A stretch of 64,000 nt of DNA from assembly GCA_023052935.1 (NCBI GenBank), contig CM041293.1, positions 177,497,600-177,561,599 on the forward strand, in the 5' to 3' direction. Numbering within the stretch: the stretch's first letter is position 1; every line of letters begins with the position of its first letter. Shown here piece after piece: positions 42,816-54,172 of this stretch. A program made the translations under genes and the position numbers. The notes beneath the pieces were generated by a model, which saw only the letters and a list, made by a program, of their open reading frames with translations, did no database searches and was not told the origin of the DNA. The stretch is from Piezodorus guildinii (lineage: Eukaryota > Arthropoda > Insecta > Hemiptera > Pentatomidae).

Positions 42816-43655
42816 AGATGAGGAAGATGGTTGGGGATGCGGTCATATATTAGAAACTCAATTTAAAATAAGTGCTATTTTAATTATGTGCCGACGTTTC
42901 GGCCTACAATGTGGGCCTTCATCAGGGCTAAAAGAAACAAGATAACAATAGAAACAAGATAACAACGTCTCAGAGTCAAGTATGTATCTTTTTTCTTATT
43001 GATTTGGATCTCTTTTCATCGCCCATTTCTTTCTCCCTCTTTCCATACTCATATCTATCTCCGTTACATATCCTGACATATAATTGTTAGTTTAATATTA
43101 CATTATTTTAAAATTTAAAATTATTTTTTATTCATACTGTTTCTCTTTTTTAATGACTATGTTCTTTTTATATATTACCTATATTCTTAACTATGTTTTT
43201 AATATATTACCGTCATATATCACTTCAAAATTGTTAATATTTAAAATTTTAATTGTTCACATATTTTTCCTTTGTCATTTTTTCATTTGCTTAGTCTCTC
43301 TTTATATATTCTCATTACAATATTATCATCTCAATTATGTTTACTTCCATACTTTATAACTATCATCTTAATTTTGTTTATTTCCATACTTTATAACTGT
43401 CACCTTATTTCCATACTTCATAACTGTCATCTTATCATTTTACATTTAATTTTATTTATGTTCACATATTTTATTACTGTCGTATTATTATTATATACCT
43501 AACGCATTATCAAGTCTATAATTACATTGGCTGTTATCTTGTTTCTTTTAGCCCTGATGAAGGCCCACATTGTAGGCCATAATTAAAATAGCACTTATTT
43601 TAAATTGTGTTTCTAATTTATGACCGCACCCCCAACTATCTTCCTCATCTAATTT
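42816..43655. mobile_element. Inverted-repeat element with hammerhead-ribozyme-like motif
   Basis: Arms of about 120-130 bp (AGATGAGGAAGATGGTTGGG at 42823 and its inverse ending near 43650). The left arm on the minus strand keeps the order TTTTAGCC, CTGATGA, GGCC-loop-GGCC, GAAAC, GTC, GGC...TAAAA. The interior is T-rich, with ATATTTT(A/C)TT and 'CATACTTTATAACT' repeats and no reverse transcriptase. It sits inside an R900 copy. Flanks AAAAATAAATAC and AAAATGAATAC may be an imperfect target duplication. Penelope-like elements are known to carry such ribozymes; assignment here is inference. Confidence 0.6.
42881..42935 (-). ncRNA. Hammerhead-like ribozyme motif (type I layout)
   Basis: Minus strand: CTGATGA at 42925-42919, a stem II of GGCC/GGCC around CACATTGTA with one unpaired A, GAAAC at 42900-42896, then GTC and GGC. 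Stem I can form between TTTTAGCC and GGC...TAAAA with a one-sided bulge. Stem III would be only the self-complementary ACGT, so cleavage would probably need a dimer. Activity is not shown by sequence alone. Confidence 0.55.
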
Positions 43656-43679
43656 CTCAACGGTCAACAAAACTCCATC

Positions 43680-43797
43680 ATTATGAAAATGAATACACGT
43701 TTAATTGAAATAAACTTCAACTATTTTTCAAATCGAAGTATATTTAATAAGTCGGGGTAAGTGAAAGTCGTGTGTTGCCCGCATCAGATTTTTTTAT
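43680..43797 (-). repeat. R900 repeat, inverted, last part
   Basis: AATACACGTTTAATTG through GTAAGTGAAAGTCGTGTGTT GCCCGCATCAGATTTTTT. Confidence 0.75.
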
Positions 43798-44516
43798 TTT
43801 ACTTTTCCAGTTTTATTTATGTTAAGTTTATTTAGAAATCCTAAAATTGATTCTAACTATAGAGGTAGACAAAAGTTGTGTGTTGCGCTTAACAGGTTTC
43901 ATTTATATATAAGTGTTTGAAATTATAAACCATATGATAATTATTTCTAAGATTATTACAGAACTACGTTATTAATTATTTAAAAAACAAAACAATTTTT
44001 AGTCAGTATCTACCTTCGAACGGTTATTGACTCATGCTGGTTACGTTATCTCCATTTAGGAAACACATTGTGGACTGTGTTTGTTTTAGCAATGGCTTTC
44101 TCGATAAGGTATGATTTATTACTATCGATTATTGCTGCTAACTCGATAGGTCAGTGTTTACTTTTCCAGTTTTATTTATGTTAAGTTTATTTAGAAATCC
44201 TAAAATTGATTCTAACTATAGAGGTAGACAAAAGTTGTGTGTTGCGCTTAACAGGTTTCATTTATATATAAGTGTTTGAAATTATAAACCATATGATAAT
44301 TATTTTTAAGATTATTACAGAACTACGTTATTAATTATTTAAAAAACAAAACAATTTTTAGTCAGTATCTACCTTCAAACGGTTATTGACTCATGCTGGT
44401 TACGTTATCTCCATTTAGGAAACACATTGTGGACTGTGTTTGTTTTAGCAATGGCTTTCTCGATAAGGTATGATTTATTACTATCGATTATTGCTGCTAA
44501 CTCGATAGGTCAGTGT
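43798..44516. repeat. 359-bp tandem duplication, two near-identical copies
   Basis: The unit starts at ACTTTTCCAGTTTTATTTAT (43801 and 44160, an offset of 359) and ends at CTCGATAGGTCAGTGT. I see two substitutions between the copies (TTTCTAAG/TTTTTAAG and CTTCGAAC/CTTCAAAC). The unit contains a diverged R900-like end (GTTGTGTGTTGCGCTTAACAGG). No coding frame. Confidence 0.92.
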
Positions 44517-44822
44517 ATGGATAGTATTTACTGAATTTCCATGTTTCCATTTAACAATGTCGAACTCTTAAAATAACTTTTATTTCTTCCTCAACATAAC
44601 ATCAGTAGACAAATAATTGTTTATAACATTCACTTACGTTTATACATATTATATAAAATGTTTGCTAAATAAAACCTTTAACTTCCAACGTTATATTATA
44701 CACCTATATTAGTATTCATATATAGGAAAAAAAAATAATCTAAAAACACATTTTGGATACTTTCTCCTTCGGTTGGTTATCTAATTATTTCATATTTACC
44801 CATTTTTCTTAGTAGTAATTAA
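44517..44822. other. Unassigned AT-rich DNA
   Basis: Some R900-like words (CTTTCTCCTTCGGTTGG) suggest a very old copy. Confidence 0.4.
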
Positions 44823-45705
44823 AAAATCTGGTGCGGGCAACACACGACTTTCACTTCCCTCCGTTGTTAAAATCAATTAAAGAATTTTCAAATACAGTTA
44901 GAGATAAAAATAGTAAAACTATTAAAGAATTAATTAAATTGAATTTCTACAGAAACACGTGTTTTATTAAAAAACCTATTATATTATTATCTAAAATAAT
45001 CAGTTAGTTTTATCGGCTTTTCATCACTCTTTATTAACTTTTAAAAGCTTGTGCATGATGTAATTTTTTTTCTAAAATCTTTAGCTTTCCAACGGTATAT
45101 TACACATGCATATCACTGTTGTTATGTTCAAAACAAAAAATTGCATTAACAAAATATTATTTCAGTTTTTTTATTTTAGTTGGGTATCGAATTCATTCAA
45201 TTCATATATTTACCTGTTTTTCATCAGTGGTAACAAGATAATATAGTTATTTTTATAGAATCTACAAAAATAAAGGTATTTTAGAGTAAGAACATTTAAA
45301 ATATCGACATTTAAGCCCTGTCAGACTATTTTAATCAAAATGAAAACTACATGATTTTAAAGCCTATTAAATATTACATCGATATAGCGAGTTTAATCAA
45401 AATCGCAGGAACCGTTTTCAAGAAAGTCGAAAAAATGTGCAAAATGCATGGTATAAAGTGCCTCTTCTGGTAAGCTCATTTTATGAAAAAGGTTTTGTAA
45501 CGGGCGTATATTTGCCTTGAATATGAAATTTCAGCATAGGACTTACCGTTTCCGCCCGGGAGTTACCACACACACGACCTTTTTGCGGGTCTTGGTTATT
45601 TGGACCCAGGGGACCCTAAAATGTGTATTTCCGTTGAAAACTGGAATTCGAAAATTTTCACGATCGCAATACTTTCCCTTACTATGTAAAGTAAGTGAAA
45701 GTAAA
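44823..45705 (+). repeat. R900 repeat, full length
   Basis: TCTGGTGCGGGCAACACACG ACTTTCACTTCCCTCC to TACTTTCCCTTACTATGTAA AGTAAGTGAAAGTAAAAA. The CA run is only CACACACG. Confidence 0.87.
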
Positions 45706-45774
45706 AAAAAAAAAAATTAGTACTGCCACAGTATTTTAATAAGATTAAAATATGCATGAAATTAAAACCGATTT

Positions 45775-46015
45775 ATTTTTAGATATATTGAGTTTAATTA
45801 TAAGTCATAAGTAGAGCCATTTATCGAAAAACTTTTAAAATGATTCAAAAACGAATAGTATAAAATAGCATTTTCGGTCAGTCAATTTTTGTAGGAGTTG
45901 CTATAATAACATCTCAGATATAAACATGTCTTAAATATGATATTTCATTTTCGCCTGAATTACTACATACACACAGACCTTCATGTGGGATTTTTTCATT
46001 TTGACTCAGGATTTT
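45775..46015 (+). repeat. R900 fragment, diverged
   Basis: Contains AGTATAAAATAGCATTTTCG GTCAG, ACATCTCAGATATAAAC, and ACACACAGACCTTCATGTGG GA in R900 order, much decayed. Confidence 0.5.
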
Positions 46016-46317
46016 ATAGAAAATGCGATTTAAAATTAATAGCCTTTGGGGTAAAAGATTAAGAAACAGAAAAAAGTTCATTATTAATGGAAGCGAAATT
46101 ACGAAATAATTTCAAAATGAAGAGAGTAATTAATTGTCCTTTGTTTAATTGAAGAAGTCATTACTTCCGGTCGACACCTCTCTCTTTTGTACTCACTTCC
46201 TTCCCGCTGTTAGCCAATGAGATTGGGTCGCTAAATTAATCTTTCTTCGCTTGTTAAGATATAGAATAAGACGGATATAGGTCACCCCATTTGAAATTGT
46301 CGAATTTTCATAAGTTT
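46016..46317. other. Unassigned DNA
   Basis: Short GC-richer stretch at 46160-46230 without an open frame. Confidence 0.35.
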
Positions 46318-46319
46318 TT

Positions 46320-47208
46320 TACTTTCACTTAATTATATATATAATATATAGTAAGGGAAAGTATTGCGATCGTGATAAGTTTCGACGAAAATACACGTTT
46401 TAGGTCTCCTGTGTCCAAATGACCGAGTCCCGAAAAAAGGTCTGTGTCTGTGGTAACTCCCGGGCGAAAACGAATAGTCCTATGAAACTGAAATTTCATA
46501 TTTAAGACAACTATACGCCCGAGATGTTACAGAAACATTTTCTTCAAAATCCGCTGCCCAAAAGAGCCATTTTATACTATGAATTTTACACCTTTTTACG
46601 AGTTTCTCAAAAACGGCCCCAACGATTTTGATTAAACTCGCTATATTGATGTAAAATTTAGTGGGCTTCAATATCATGTAAGTTTCATTCTGATTGAAAT
46701 AGTCTGAAAGGGCTTGAATGTTGATATTTTAAATTTTCTTTTTCTAAAGTACCTTCAATTTTGTAGATTTTATAAAAATAACCATATTATTTTTATCATG
46801 TTAGGATTGATAATTAACAGCTATTTATGCCAGTTGAGCTAATTCGATAAACAACTAAAGGAGGAAACTGAAAACATATTTTTTTAATGCAATATTGGTC
46901 ATGAGAACAGTAATATACATGTATAATATAAAGTTAGAAAGCTAAATATTTTAGAAAAAATATTATCTTATACACAAGTTTGTAAAAAGTTAATTAAGAG
47001 TGATGAAAAGCTGATAAAACTAACTGTTTATTTTAGATAATGATTTAATCGATTTTTCAAAAAAACCTATGTTTCTATGAAAATTCAATTTAATTAATTA
47101 TTTGATGGTTTCACTCATTTTTATTTTTAATTGTATTTGAAAATTCTTTAGTCGATTTTAAAAGCGGAGGTAAGTGAATGTCGTGTGTTGCCCGCACCAG
47201 ATTTTTTT
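46320..47208 (-). repeat. R900 repeat, full length, inverted
   Basis: ACTTTCACTTAATTATATAT ATAATATATAGTAAGG to GTAAGTGAATGTCGTGTGTT GCCCGCACCAGATTTTTTT. The GT microsatellite is short (GTGTCTGTGG). Confidence 0.87.
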
Positions 47209-47487
47209 AATTAAGTATCGATGGTTCGGTGTAACTGGAAGCGAAAGGCAATCTCGGAGGCCGTGGAGCAATCCACAGCCTCCTGGATCACTAGCCTCAT
47301 TGTTAGTTGCGGTAGATGAGGAGCAGAGAGCGCTGCCGCTAATCCCAAGGAGGCACCTTTGTGAACCTCTACTCATTAAACATACAACACCCTGCAATGC
47401 GCCCGCTCTACTACCAATCTCTACTCTCGAATATATATTTTCTTTCTTCTACAGTTTTTTTTTTTCTTATACTTGATGTATATATAA
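47209..47487. other. Unassigned GC-richer segment
   Basis: CAATCTCGGAGGCCGTGGAG CAATCCACAGCCTCC contains a GGAGGC/GCCTCC inverted pair. Frames on both strands are unrecognised. It may be part of a retroposon. Confidence 0.35.
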
Positions 47488-47756
47488 AAAATTTGGGGGG
47501 CGCAACACACGACTTTCACTTACATCCGTTGTAAAAAATCAATTCAAGAACTTGAGTTTCGATAAAAACATGTGTTTCATTAAATAATATATTATATTAT
47601 AATCTGCAACAATCACTTAGTTTTATCCGCTTTTTGTCCCTCTCTCTCTCTCTTGCCTTTCAAAATATCGTGTATGGAATAATATTTTCTCTAAAATCAT
47701 AAGCTTTCCTAGGGTATATTATACATCTAAATTACTGTTCTTATGTTTAAAAATAG
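47488..47756 (+). repeat. R900 repeat, left part, truncated by a LINE
   Basis: GGGGCGCAACACACGACTTT CACTTACATCC to TTACTGTTCTTATGTTTAAA AA, then LINE sequence. Confidence 0.75.
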
Positions 47757-48415
47757 CAAACGTATCCAATCCTTCCAATCCAAATTCCTTCGAACAATAG
47801 TTAAAGCTCCTTATTACGTTACCAACTGTACCCTACACCACGACCTCAATATTCCATTTTAGACTTGGTACCATCCAAATTTTTCAAATTCCATCAGAAC
47901 CTTGTTCATCTTCCTAATCCTCTAGCTCAATCCATCTCCAGCTCCACCCATCCCTACAATCCTTCTCGGAGATTGAAACGGCAATGGCCCCGCGACATTA
48001 AACATTTATACTGGAGTTCTGACACTAGCCAGATCCTCCACTCATGTACTGTATGTTTATGGCTATTGCGCCCTAACTCGGCCTCCACTGGCTTACACCA
48101 GTGATGCGGCTGAGAGAGAGACGCTGGGATCTCTTGGATTCGGCTTCTCCCTCCACTTGTGGAGGGAGAGACCCAGTCTGGGGTCCCCTTAGCAGATTGT
48201 ATATACTGTATATAGTTAAGTTTGTTTGTATGATGTTTATTTATTTCCCTATTTCGTATTTATCTCTACTACAGGTTGTTGTTTTGATTTGTTTGTTGTC
48301 TCTTTTTTGTTTTATTAATTTTTATTGTTTTGTATATATTTGAATTTATTCATTTCCGATTTTATGTAATTTGACTTTATCATTATTTGCTGTATATATT
48401 GTATAAAAGAGTATC
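47757..48415 (+). mobile_element. Jockey-like LINE 3' fragment with long 3' UTR
   Basis: RIQSFQSKFLRTIVKAPYYV TNCTLHHDLNIPF, then after a frameshift FKFHQNLVHLPNPLAQSISS and PSRRLKRQWPRDI. This is a different subfamily from the main jockey: about 400 bp follow the RDI block, including TGGAGGGAGAGACCCAGTCT GG. Confidence 0.7.
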
Positions 48416-48420
48416 ACATT

Positions 48421-48513
48421 ACGATTTTGCAGGTCTCTGTTGTTTTCTTCCGAATGTATACATATTTAAAGTAAACAGTTACTAATCCCCTACCTTTGTA
48501 TTATAAACATTAG
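48421..48513 (+). repeat. mariner 5' untranslated fragment
   Basis: TTTGCAGGTCTCTGTTGTTT TCTTCCGAATG to TTGTATTATAAACATTAGCT matches 50020-50112 and 53560-53646. Confidence 0.8.
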
Positions 48514-49290
48514 CTTATTAGAGGAAGCAAGGATTGAAATTAGTGGGTTAGAGTGGGATTGCAGTTTGTCATGGAAGGATTGATACCTGGTTCGGGCCAA
48601 ATCAGCTACAAAGGGAATATTAAGGTCTTTATGGATAAGCTTATTCGTGACAAAATAAGGAGCGTTTAGGATTTTTCGAAGGATTTTGGATTGTAAGGAT
48701 TGGATACGGGAAGAATTTGATGGTTTAGTGGAGCCCCATAGCTCAACTCTGTAAGTCCAGATAGGTCTTATGATGGTCATGTAGATGAGTCTTTTGTAGT
48801 TAAGTGAAAGTTTAGAGCGTTTGTCTAGTAAGTGTTGAAGTAACCGAAAGCGGCGAGCAGTTTCTTGTCGTTTCAGTCTAGTGTGCGGATTGCATGTTAA
48901 ACGTTTGTCAAGTAGAAGTCCTAGGTAGCGGATCTGTTCAACTGGAACGAGCGGAATGTTATTAAAGGATATTGTAGGGCAGGATGTCATAGGCTTACGA
49001 CCTAGGGTGAAGGTAATTTGGTGGGATTAGTTGGAATTTATTTTAATTCTCCAATTCAGACACGTGGGATTGGAGATTTTGAGAGGCAACAGTGGGATCA
49101 TTATTGACTGATAATACACAAGTGTCATCAGCATAAGTAGAAAGGAAAGTATTAGGATGTGATGCGATATCAGCTGCCTTGAGGAACACCAGCAGACTGG
49201 GTAAAAAATGGGTGAATAGGAACTATTGTTATTGATTCTGAAGGATCAGTCAGAAAGGTAGGACTGGATAATGGCAATAGGATTTCTTCT
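48514..49290 (-). mobile_element. Jockey-clade LINE, RT to C-terminus, with deletions
   Basis: On the minus strand: IIQSYLSD (49280 region), AGVPQGS, then a deletion into ADIASHPNTFLSTYADDTCV LS (intact YADD), and the long frame 48490-48990 with VEQIRYLGLLLDKRLTCNPH, RPIWTYRVELWGSTKPSNSS and TNKLIHKDLNIPFVADLART. It is truncated in the C-terminus at ISILASS by the mariner fragment. The frame at 48490-48990 is the longest uninterrupted jockey frame in the window. Confidence 0.87.
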
Positions 49291-49964
49291 TATATTCGGC
49301 CGTTGAATTAAAGTAGGCGCCGCTTGCGCTACCTGTGAGCGAGCGTGTAAAAACTGCTCCAGTGTAGCAGTAGCATCCGTTATAGTATCAAATCTGTTAA
49401 ACAGCGTATATTTTAATAGAAAAAGTACATTTTTTTTTTATGTAAGATTGGGTCGGGAGACGTCTGTAAGTAAAAAAGAAGGTGGGAGCAGCCGACTCAT
49501 TACCTTCAGGTCCCTTCAATCCTTGGCCCTTTGGGAAATCAGGGCGAGCACTGGCTTATTGTACTGGGCTTTGGGGCAGCGTCATTGGTTACGTCTTATT
49601 TCTTACCGCTACACAGTCCGTATCCTCTAAGGTCTGCTATTTGATTTATGTACTGCATTAATTACAGATAATAAGCTACCAAGAAATTATAAATTAATGA
49701 TTTATAATTAGATATAATAAGAAAGAAAAGAAAAGAAAGAAAGAAAAACAGAGTAACAGAAAAATACAAAACTGAGACTTGTGCCTGGCCCAGAAACAAA
49801 AACATAAAAGAAAAGTAATTATTTATAAAATAAATAAATAAATACGACTACTTAGTATAAAAATATGTTTATAATCATATGCGTGTGTGTGGATATATTA
49901 TAGCTGTGCCCCTTATATTATAATAAGAATGAAATTGTTTACATATTTGCAGTGGTCCTCATTT
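49291..49964. other. Unassigned DNA
   Basis: GC-richer patches at 49310-49370 and 49450-49630 with an unrecognised frame at 49448-49630. AG-rich simple sequence lies at 49725-49750. Confidence 0.4.
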
Positions 49965-49966
49965 TA

Positions 49967-50930
49967 TTGGGTTGTTTCACATGAAATGTCCGTTTTTATA
50001 GTTTCTAAAATACATGAAGGATTTTGCAGGTCTCTGTTGTTTTCTTCCGAATGTTTACATATTTAAAGTAAACAGTTACTAATCCTCTACCTTTGTATTA
50101 TAAACATTAGCTTCCCAATCAATTACACACTTTTTAGTATACCTCCAAATATGAACCTGGAAACACGCGATTTTCGAGTAATATTTTTGGACGAGTTTAA
50201 ACTCGGCCATTCAACAGCTGAGACCGGTTAATGAACGGACCATTCGCCGTTGAAAACCGAGCCTTTCCTTGAAAGAATAATTACCTGCGATGAAAAATGG
50301 ATCGCATATGACAATCAGCGTCGGTCAGGGCAGTGGTTGAACATCGACGAAACCTCGGGGCAAATGCCAAAACTGAATTTGCATCCCAAAAAATTCTTGC
50401 TTACAGTATGGTGGTCCATGGTTGGGATAATTCATTATTCCTCTTTACCTAGAGGTAAAACCATTACCTCTACAACGTACTGCAACGAAATTGACCAAAT
50501 GCACACAAAATAATTTAAAAAAACAACCTGGAATGGTAAATCTGAAGTTTCCTATACTCTTACACGACAACCCCATGTTACAAAACATACCGTGCAAAAA
50601 TTGAAAGAACTGGGCTACGAAGTTCTTTCGCAACCACCACATTCTCCCGACTTTTCTCCAACAGATTACCACCTGTTGAGGAATTTAGACAACTTGGTCA
50701 TAGGATAACTTTTTGAAAATGGTGATCAAGTGAAAAGTGCGTTTTCAGATTTTGTTTCACTTTAAAACTCAGAGTTTTCAGTTCGGGGATAAAAAAATTT
50801 GATGTCACGTTGGGAAAAATGTGTAGAAAAAGAAGGTAAATACTTCGAATAAAATTATCTTGTTTTCATATCGTATTTTTAATAAAAATCCGTTACCTTG
50901 AAAACGGACATTTCATGTGACACAACCCAA
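49967..50930 (+). mobile_element. mariner with complete ends and N-terminal deletion
   Basis: TA-flanked (49965-49966, 50931-50932), ends TTGGGTTGTTTCACATGAAA and its inverse. ATG at 50153: MNLETRDFRVIFLDEFKLGH S, then a deletion. The frame at 50250-50513 encodes the first catalytic region, PFLERIITCDEKWIAYDNQ, and LHPKKFLLTVWWSMVGIIHY S. Further on, after a shift, come LLHDNPML (second Asp region), KLKELGYEVLSQPPHSPDFS PTDYHLL (third Asp) and SRWEKCVEKEGKYFE. It keeps all three catalytic Asp neighbourhoods but lost most of the DNA-binding HTH region. It is the only copy here with the catalytic core. Confidence 0.9.
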
Positions 50931-50984
50931 TAAAATGGAATATGACCATTATTCTAACATTTTGTTTACAATCAGTCGGAAGAT

Positions 50985-51290
50985 GGATGGCTGAGAAGAT
51001 GAAGGAACAGTTTGCTTTTAAACGAGGTCAAAGAAGATGCTTTGCTTATAGAGGAAGGTATGGAATTCCAGAACGATGTGGCACGCAAACTAAATGATTT
51101 TTAAAGGATGGTGTTTGATGAAATGGGAAATAGAGTTTAGTGGACTGAGATGTATTAAACGAATGTACCGATAAACAAGATGAGTTGGTAAAGAATGTAG
51201 GATATAATTTCTAACCATAAGACTTAGGCTTTTGTATATCCTTAGAAAATGATCCAAACTAAGAATTAGACAACGACTCAATACTTATAA
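50985..51290 (-). mobile_element. Possible LINE C-terminal fragment
   Basis: The minus frame at 51090-51281 (LMVRNYILHSLPTHLVYRYI, FIKHHPLK) and downstream FACHIVLEFHTF loosely resemble the C-terminus of CR1-like copies. Heavily decayed. Confidence 0.3.
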
Positions 51291-51324
51291 TTAATTTTAA
51301 AACCGTTGTGAACAATTTACATTC

Positions 51325-51484
51325 ACTTACCTATATATGAAATATACAGTAAGGGAAAGTATTGCGATCGTGAAAATTTTCTAATTCCACTTTTCAACAG
51401 AAATACACGTTTTAGGGTCCCCTGAGTCCAAATGACCTAGTCTCGAAAAAAAGTCTGTGTTTGTATGTGTGTGTGTGTGTGTGT

Positions 51485-51537
<53 letters not shown>

Positions 51538-51837
51538 TGTGTGGTAACTCCCGGGCGGAAACGGTAAGTCCTATAAAACTGAAATTTCATATTTAAGATT
51601 ACTATACTCCCGAGATGTTAGAGCAACTTTTTCATGAAAATCGGCTGACCGGATGTGCTACTTTATACCACGCTTTTTGCCCCTTTTTACGATTTTCTCA
51701 ATAAGGGCTCTAACGATTTTGATTAAACTCACTATATCGATGTAAAATGTAATGGGCTTTAATATTATGTAGGTTTCTTTCTGTTTGAAATAGTCTAACA
51801 GGGATTCAATGCCGACATTATAAATTGTCCTTTTTAT
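51325..51837 (-). repeat. R900 repeat, inverted, truncated
   Basis: From TTCACTTACCTATATATGAA ATATACAGTAAGGG to TTCAATGCCGACATTATAAA TTG. It holds the longest GT microsatellite of the family (51464-51543). Confidence 0.85.
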
Positions 51838-51927
51838 TACTATTTATTAACTTTTATAAGCTTGTGTATAAGATAATATTTTTCCTTAGGTTCCCAACGG
51901 TATATTATACATGTATATTACACTTCT
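51838..51927 (+). repeat. R900 repeat, left piece (split by a LINE)
   Basis: TAAGCTTGTGTATAAGATAA to TATACATGTATATTACACTT CT. The last 13 bases are the LINE target duplication. Confidence 0.8.
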
Positions 51928-52799
51928 GATGAGGAAATTCCAGCTGGGGCACAGGAACTTGCACCCTACCAGATATTCCCTGATGGCCTTCGCTGACGAC
52001 ATCGTCTTGCTGGCTGCCAACGATCGAGACCTCCAACACAACATAAATGTCCTCCAAGAGGAATTATCCGCAATAAATATGAAGATCAATCCGGGGAAGA
52101 CGAAATGCATGCGTATTGGAAAGAAACCCCGAAGGATAATGAGAGTAATACGGGTTGGAGGAGAGAGATTAGAGCAGGTTGACAGTTTTAAATATCTGGG
52201 AGCTCATCTCAATGAGAGTGGCTACATAGACGAGGAAGTGGCCCAAAGAATTGGAGCAGCAGGCAAGATGTTCTGTATGGTCAGACGAGGTTTCCTTGGG
52301 AGAAGAGAAGTGACAAAGCGGACCAAGCTGGCAGTCTATAAATCGACATTCTTCCTATTCTATCGTACTCCTCAGAATCGTGGACCCTCACCACAAAACA
52401 CAGGAGTCAGATACAAGCGATGGAAATGAGGTATCTACGAAAAATAGAGAGAAAAACAAGAAGAGATAGAATAAGGAACGCCACCATACGGGCTAATCTC
52501 GATGTCAAACCGGCAGAGACCATACTGGAGGAGCAAAAACTGAGGTGGTTTGGACATCTTCTTAGGATGGATCCAGACAGAAATGCCAGGAAGACCTACG
52601 AGACCCGCGCGGAAGGAAAAAGACCCAGAGGAAGGCCGCGCATCTCCTGGGAGGGTAGTGTAAAGGAAGCATTCAGGAAACGAGGAATAAATTGGGACAG
52701 GAGAGCAGAGTTGGTGCAGGAGAGAGACAACTGGACCAGACTCTATAAGCAGGACCCTCACACCGAACAGCGGTAGAAAGGGGAATGATTATGATGATG
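51928..52799 (+). mobile_element. 5'-truncated LINE (family A) with 13-bp target-site duplication
   Basis: ATATTACACTTCT flanks the insert (51915-51927, 52800-52812). The first frame gives MRKFQLGHRNLHPTRYSLMA, FADDIVLLAANDRDLQHNIN (catalytic FADD), NPGKTKCMRIGKKP, SFKYLGAHLNESGYIDEEVA and RRGFLGRREVTKRTKLAVYK. A frameshift near 52350 loses the YSSESWTL block, recoverable in another frame. From 52420 the frame continues MEMRYLRKIERKTRRDRIRN, EEQKLRWFGHLLRMD, KRPRGRPRISWEGSVKEAF and ends ..HTEQR. The tail is ATGATTATGATGATG. Complete 3' end, no endonuclease domain. Confidence 0.93.
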
Positions 52800-52812
52800 A
52801 TATTACACTTCT

Positions 52813-53106
52813 TATGATCAAAAACAAAAAATGTATTAACAAAATATTTTTTTTTCAGTTTTCTCCTTTAGTTGGATATCGAATTCATTCAACTTATATA
52901 TTTACTAGTTTCTCATCAGTGGTAACAAGATAATTTTGTTATTTTTATATAATCTACAAACACACACACCTTTTCGCGGGACTTGTTCATTTTCACTCAG
53001 GGGATCCTAAAACATGTATTTCCGTTGAAAACTGGAATTCCAAAATCTTCACGATCGCAATACTTTCCCTTACTATATATTTCATATAAAAGTAAGTGAA
53101 AGTAAA
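52813..53106 (+). repeat. R900 repeat, right piece
   Basis: TATGATCAAAAACAAAAAAT through TCCTTTAGTTGGATATCGAA to CTTTCCCTTACTATATATTT, AAGTAAGTGAAAGTAAAAA. A deletion joins AATCTACAAA to CACACACACC. Confidence 0.8.
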
Positions 53107-53494
53107 AAACATACTTTCTCCAATTTCAGATAAATCAGAAAAGTTTTTAAAAAAATGATAATATGTTAATGAATCGGTGTCTCTATAAATGTAGCCTGAC
53201 ATTGTGTTCTATTTCCTTCACGTTTACTTGATGTACTTTTTATTAATACATTTTTAAATCTCATTAAATAAATTATAAAAAAACAAACTTAAGTGCCTAC
53301 TGTTTTGTATTCCATCTCTTATTTGTAATTCACAGTCAATCAATCCGAAAGAGCCTGAAAGATCTGAGAAAGAATCAGATGTTTGATTAAAAAATATTCC
53401 CTCGGTCTGATTACTCTTTCTTTCATTTTTTTAGCTTAAGAAATATTTTTAATTAAGAAATGAAAATAAGAAAAAAAATAAGCTCTTATTTTTC
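53107..53494. other. Unassigned AT-rich DNA
   Basis: Jockey-like 3' words occur at 53222-53284 (TTACTTGATGTACTTTTTAT TAATACA, ATAAATTATAAAAAAAC), so a solo jockey 3' end may be present. Otherwise nothing seen. Confidence 0.4.
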
Positions 53495-53496
53495 TA

Positions 53497-54172
53497 TTAG
53501 GTTGTTTCACATGAAATGTCCGTTTTTATATTCCGTTTCTGAAATACATAAAGTATTTTTCAGGTCTCTGTTGTTTTCTTCCGAATGTTTACATATTTAA
53601 AGTAAACATTTACTAATCCTCTACCTTTGTATTATAAACATTAGCTTCCCAATCAATTACCCAATATTTAGTATACCTCCAAATATGAACATGGAAACAC
53701 GCGATTTTCAAGTAATATTTTTGTACGAGTTTAAACTCGGCCATTCAGCAGCTGAGGCAGCTAGAAATATTTGCAAGGCGTTTGAGGAAGGGAGTGTTGA
53801 TGAACGGACCATTCGCCGTTGGTTTGCTAAGTTTTCAGCTGGGGATGCCGACTTGGAAAAACTTGCCCCAAGGAGGACCTCCGTCCGTAATAGACAACGA
53901 TGTCTTCAAACATACAGTACAAGGAAACCCCTACCAAACAGTTAAAGAATTCTTAGCTCAACTAAGTGCAAGTGCATCTACCGTTTCCAGACATTTAAAG
54001 TGTATTGGGAAAGTAGAAAAGCTCGATACATGGGTACCTCATGATTTCACTGAGCGGCAGCAAGACCCCATGTTTCAAAATATCCCGTGCAAAAATTGAA
54101 TGAACTGGGCTACGAAGTTCTTCCGCACCCACCATATTCTCCCGACTTGTCTCTAACAGATTACCACCTTTT
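53497..54172 (+). mobile_element. mariner deletion derivative, right end missing
   Basis: Starts after TA with TTAGGTTGTTTCACATGAAA. The frame at 53685-53945 encodes MNMETRDFQVIFLYEFKLGH SAAEAARNICKAFEEG and RTIRRWFAKFSAGDADLE (first HTH). A frameshift near 53870 leads to VIDNDVFKHTVQGNPYQTVK EF and ASASTVSRHLKCIGKVEKLD (second HTH). The catalytic core is deleted at PMFQNIPCKN. After KLNELGYEVLPHPPYSPDLS LTDYHLL the element is cut off at Tigger sequence. Confidence 0.88.

Noticed and set aside
43153..43502. Two membrane-protein-like frames
   Set aside because: The I/L/F-rich peptides come from T-rich simple sequence inside the inverted-repeat element; no start context or homology.
51454..51590. 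Histidine/threonine-rich frame
   Set aside because: It is only translation of the GT microsatellite inside R900.
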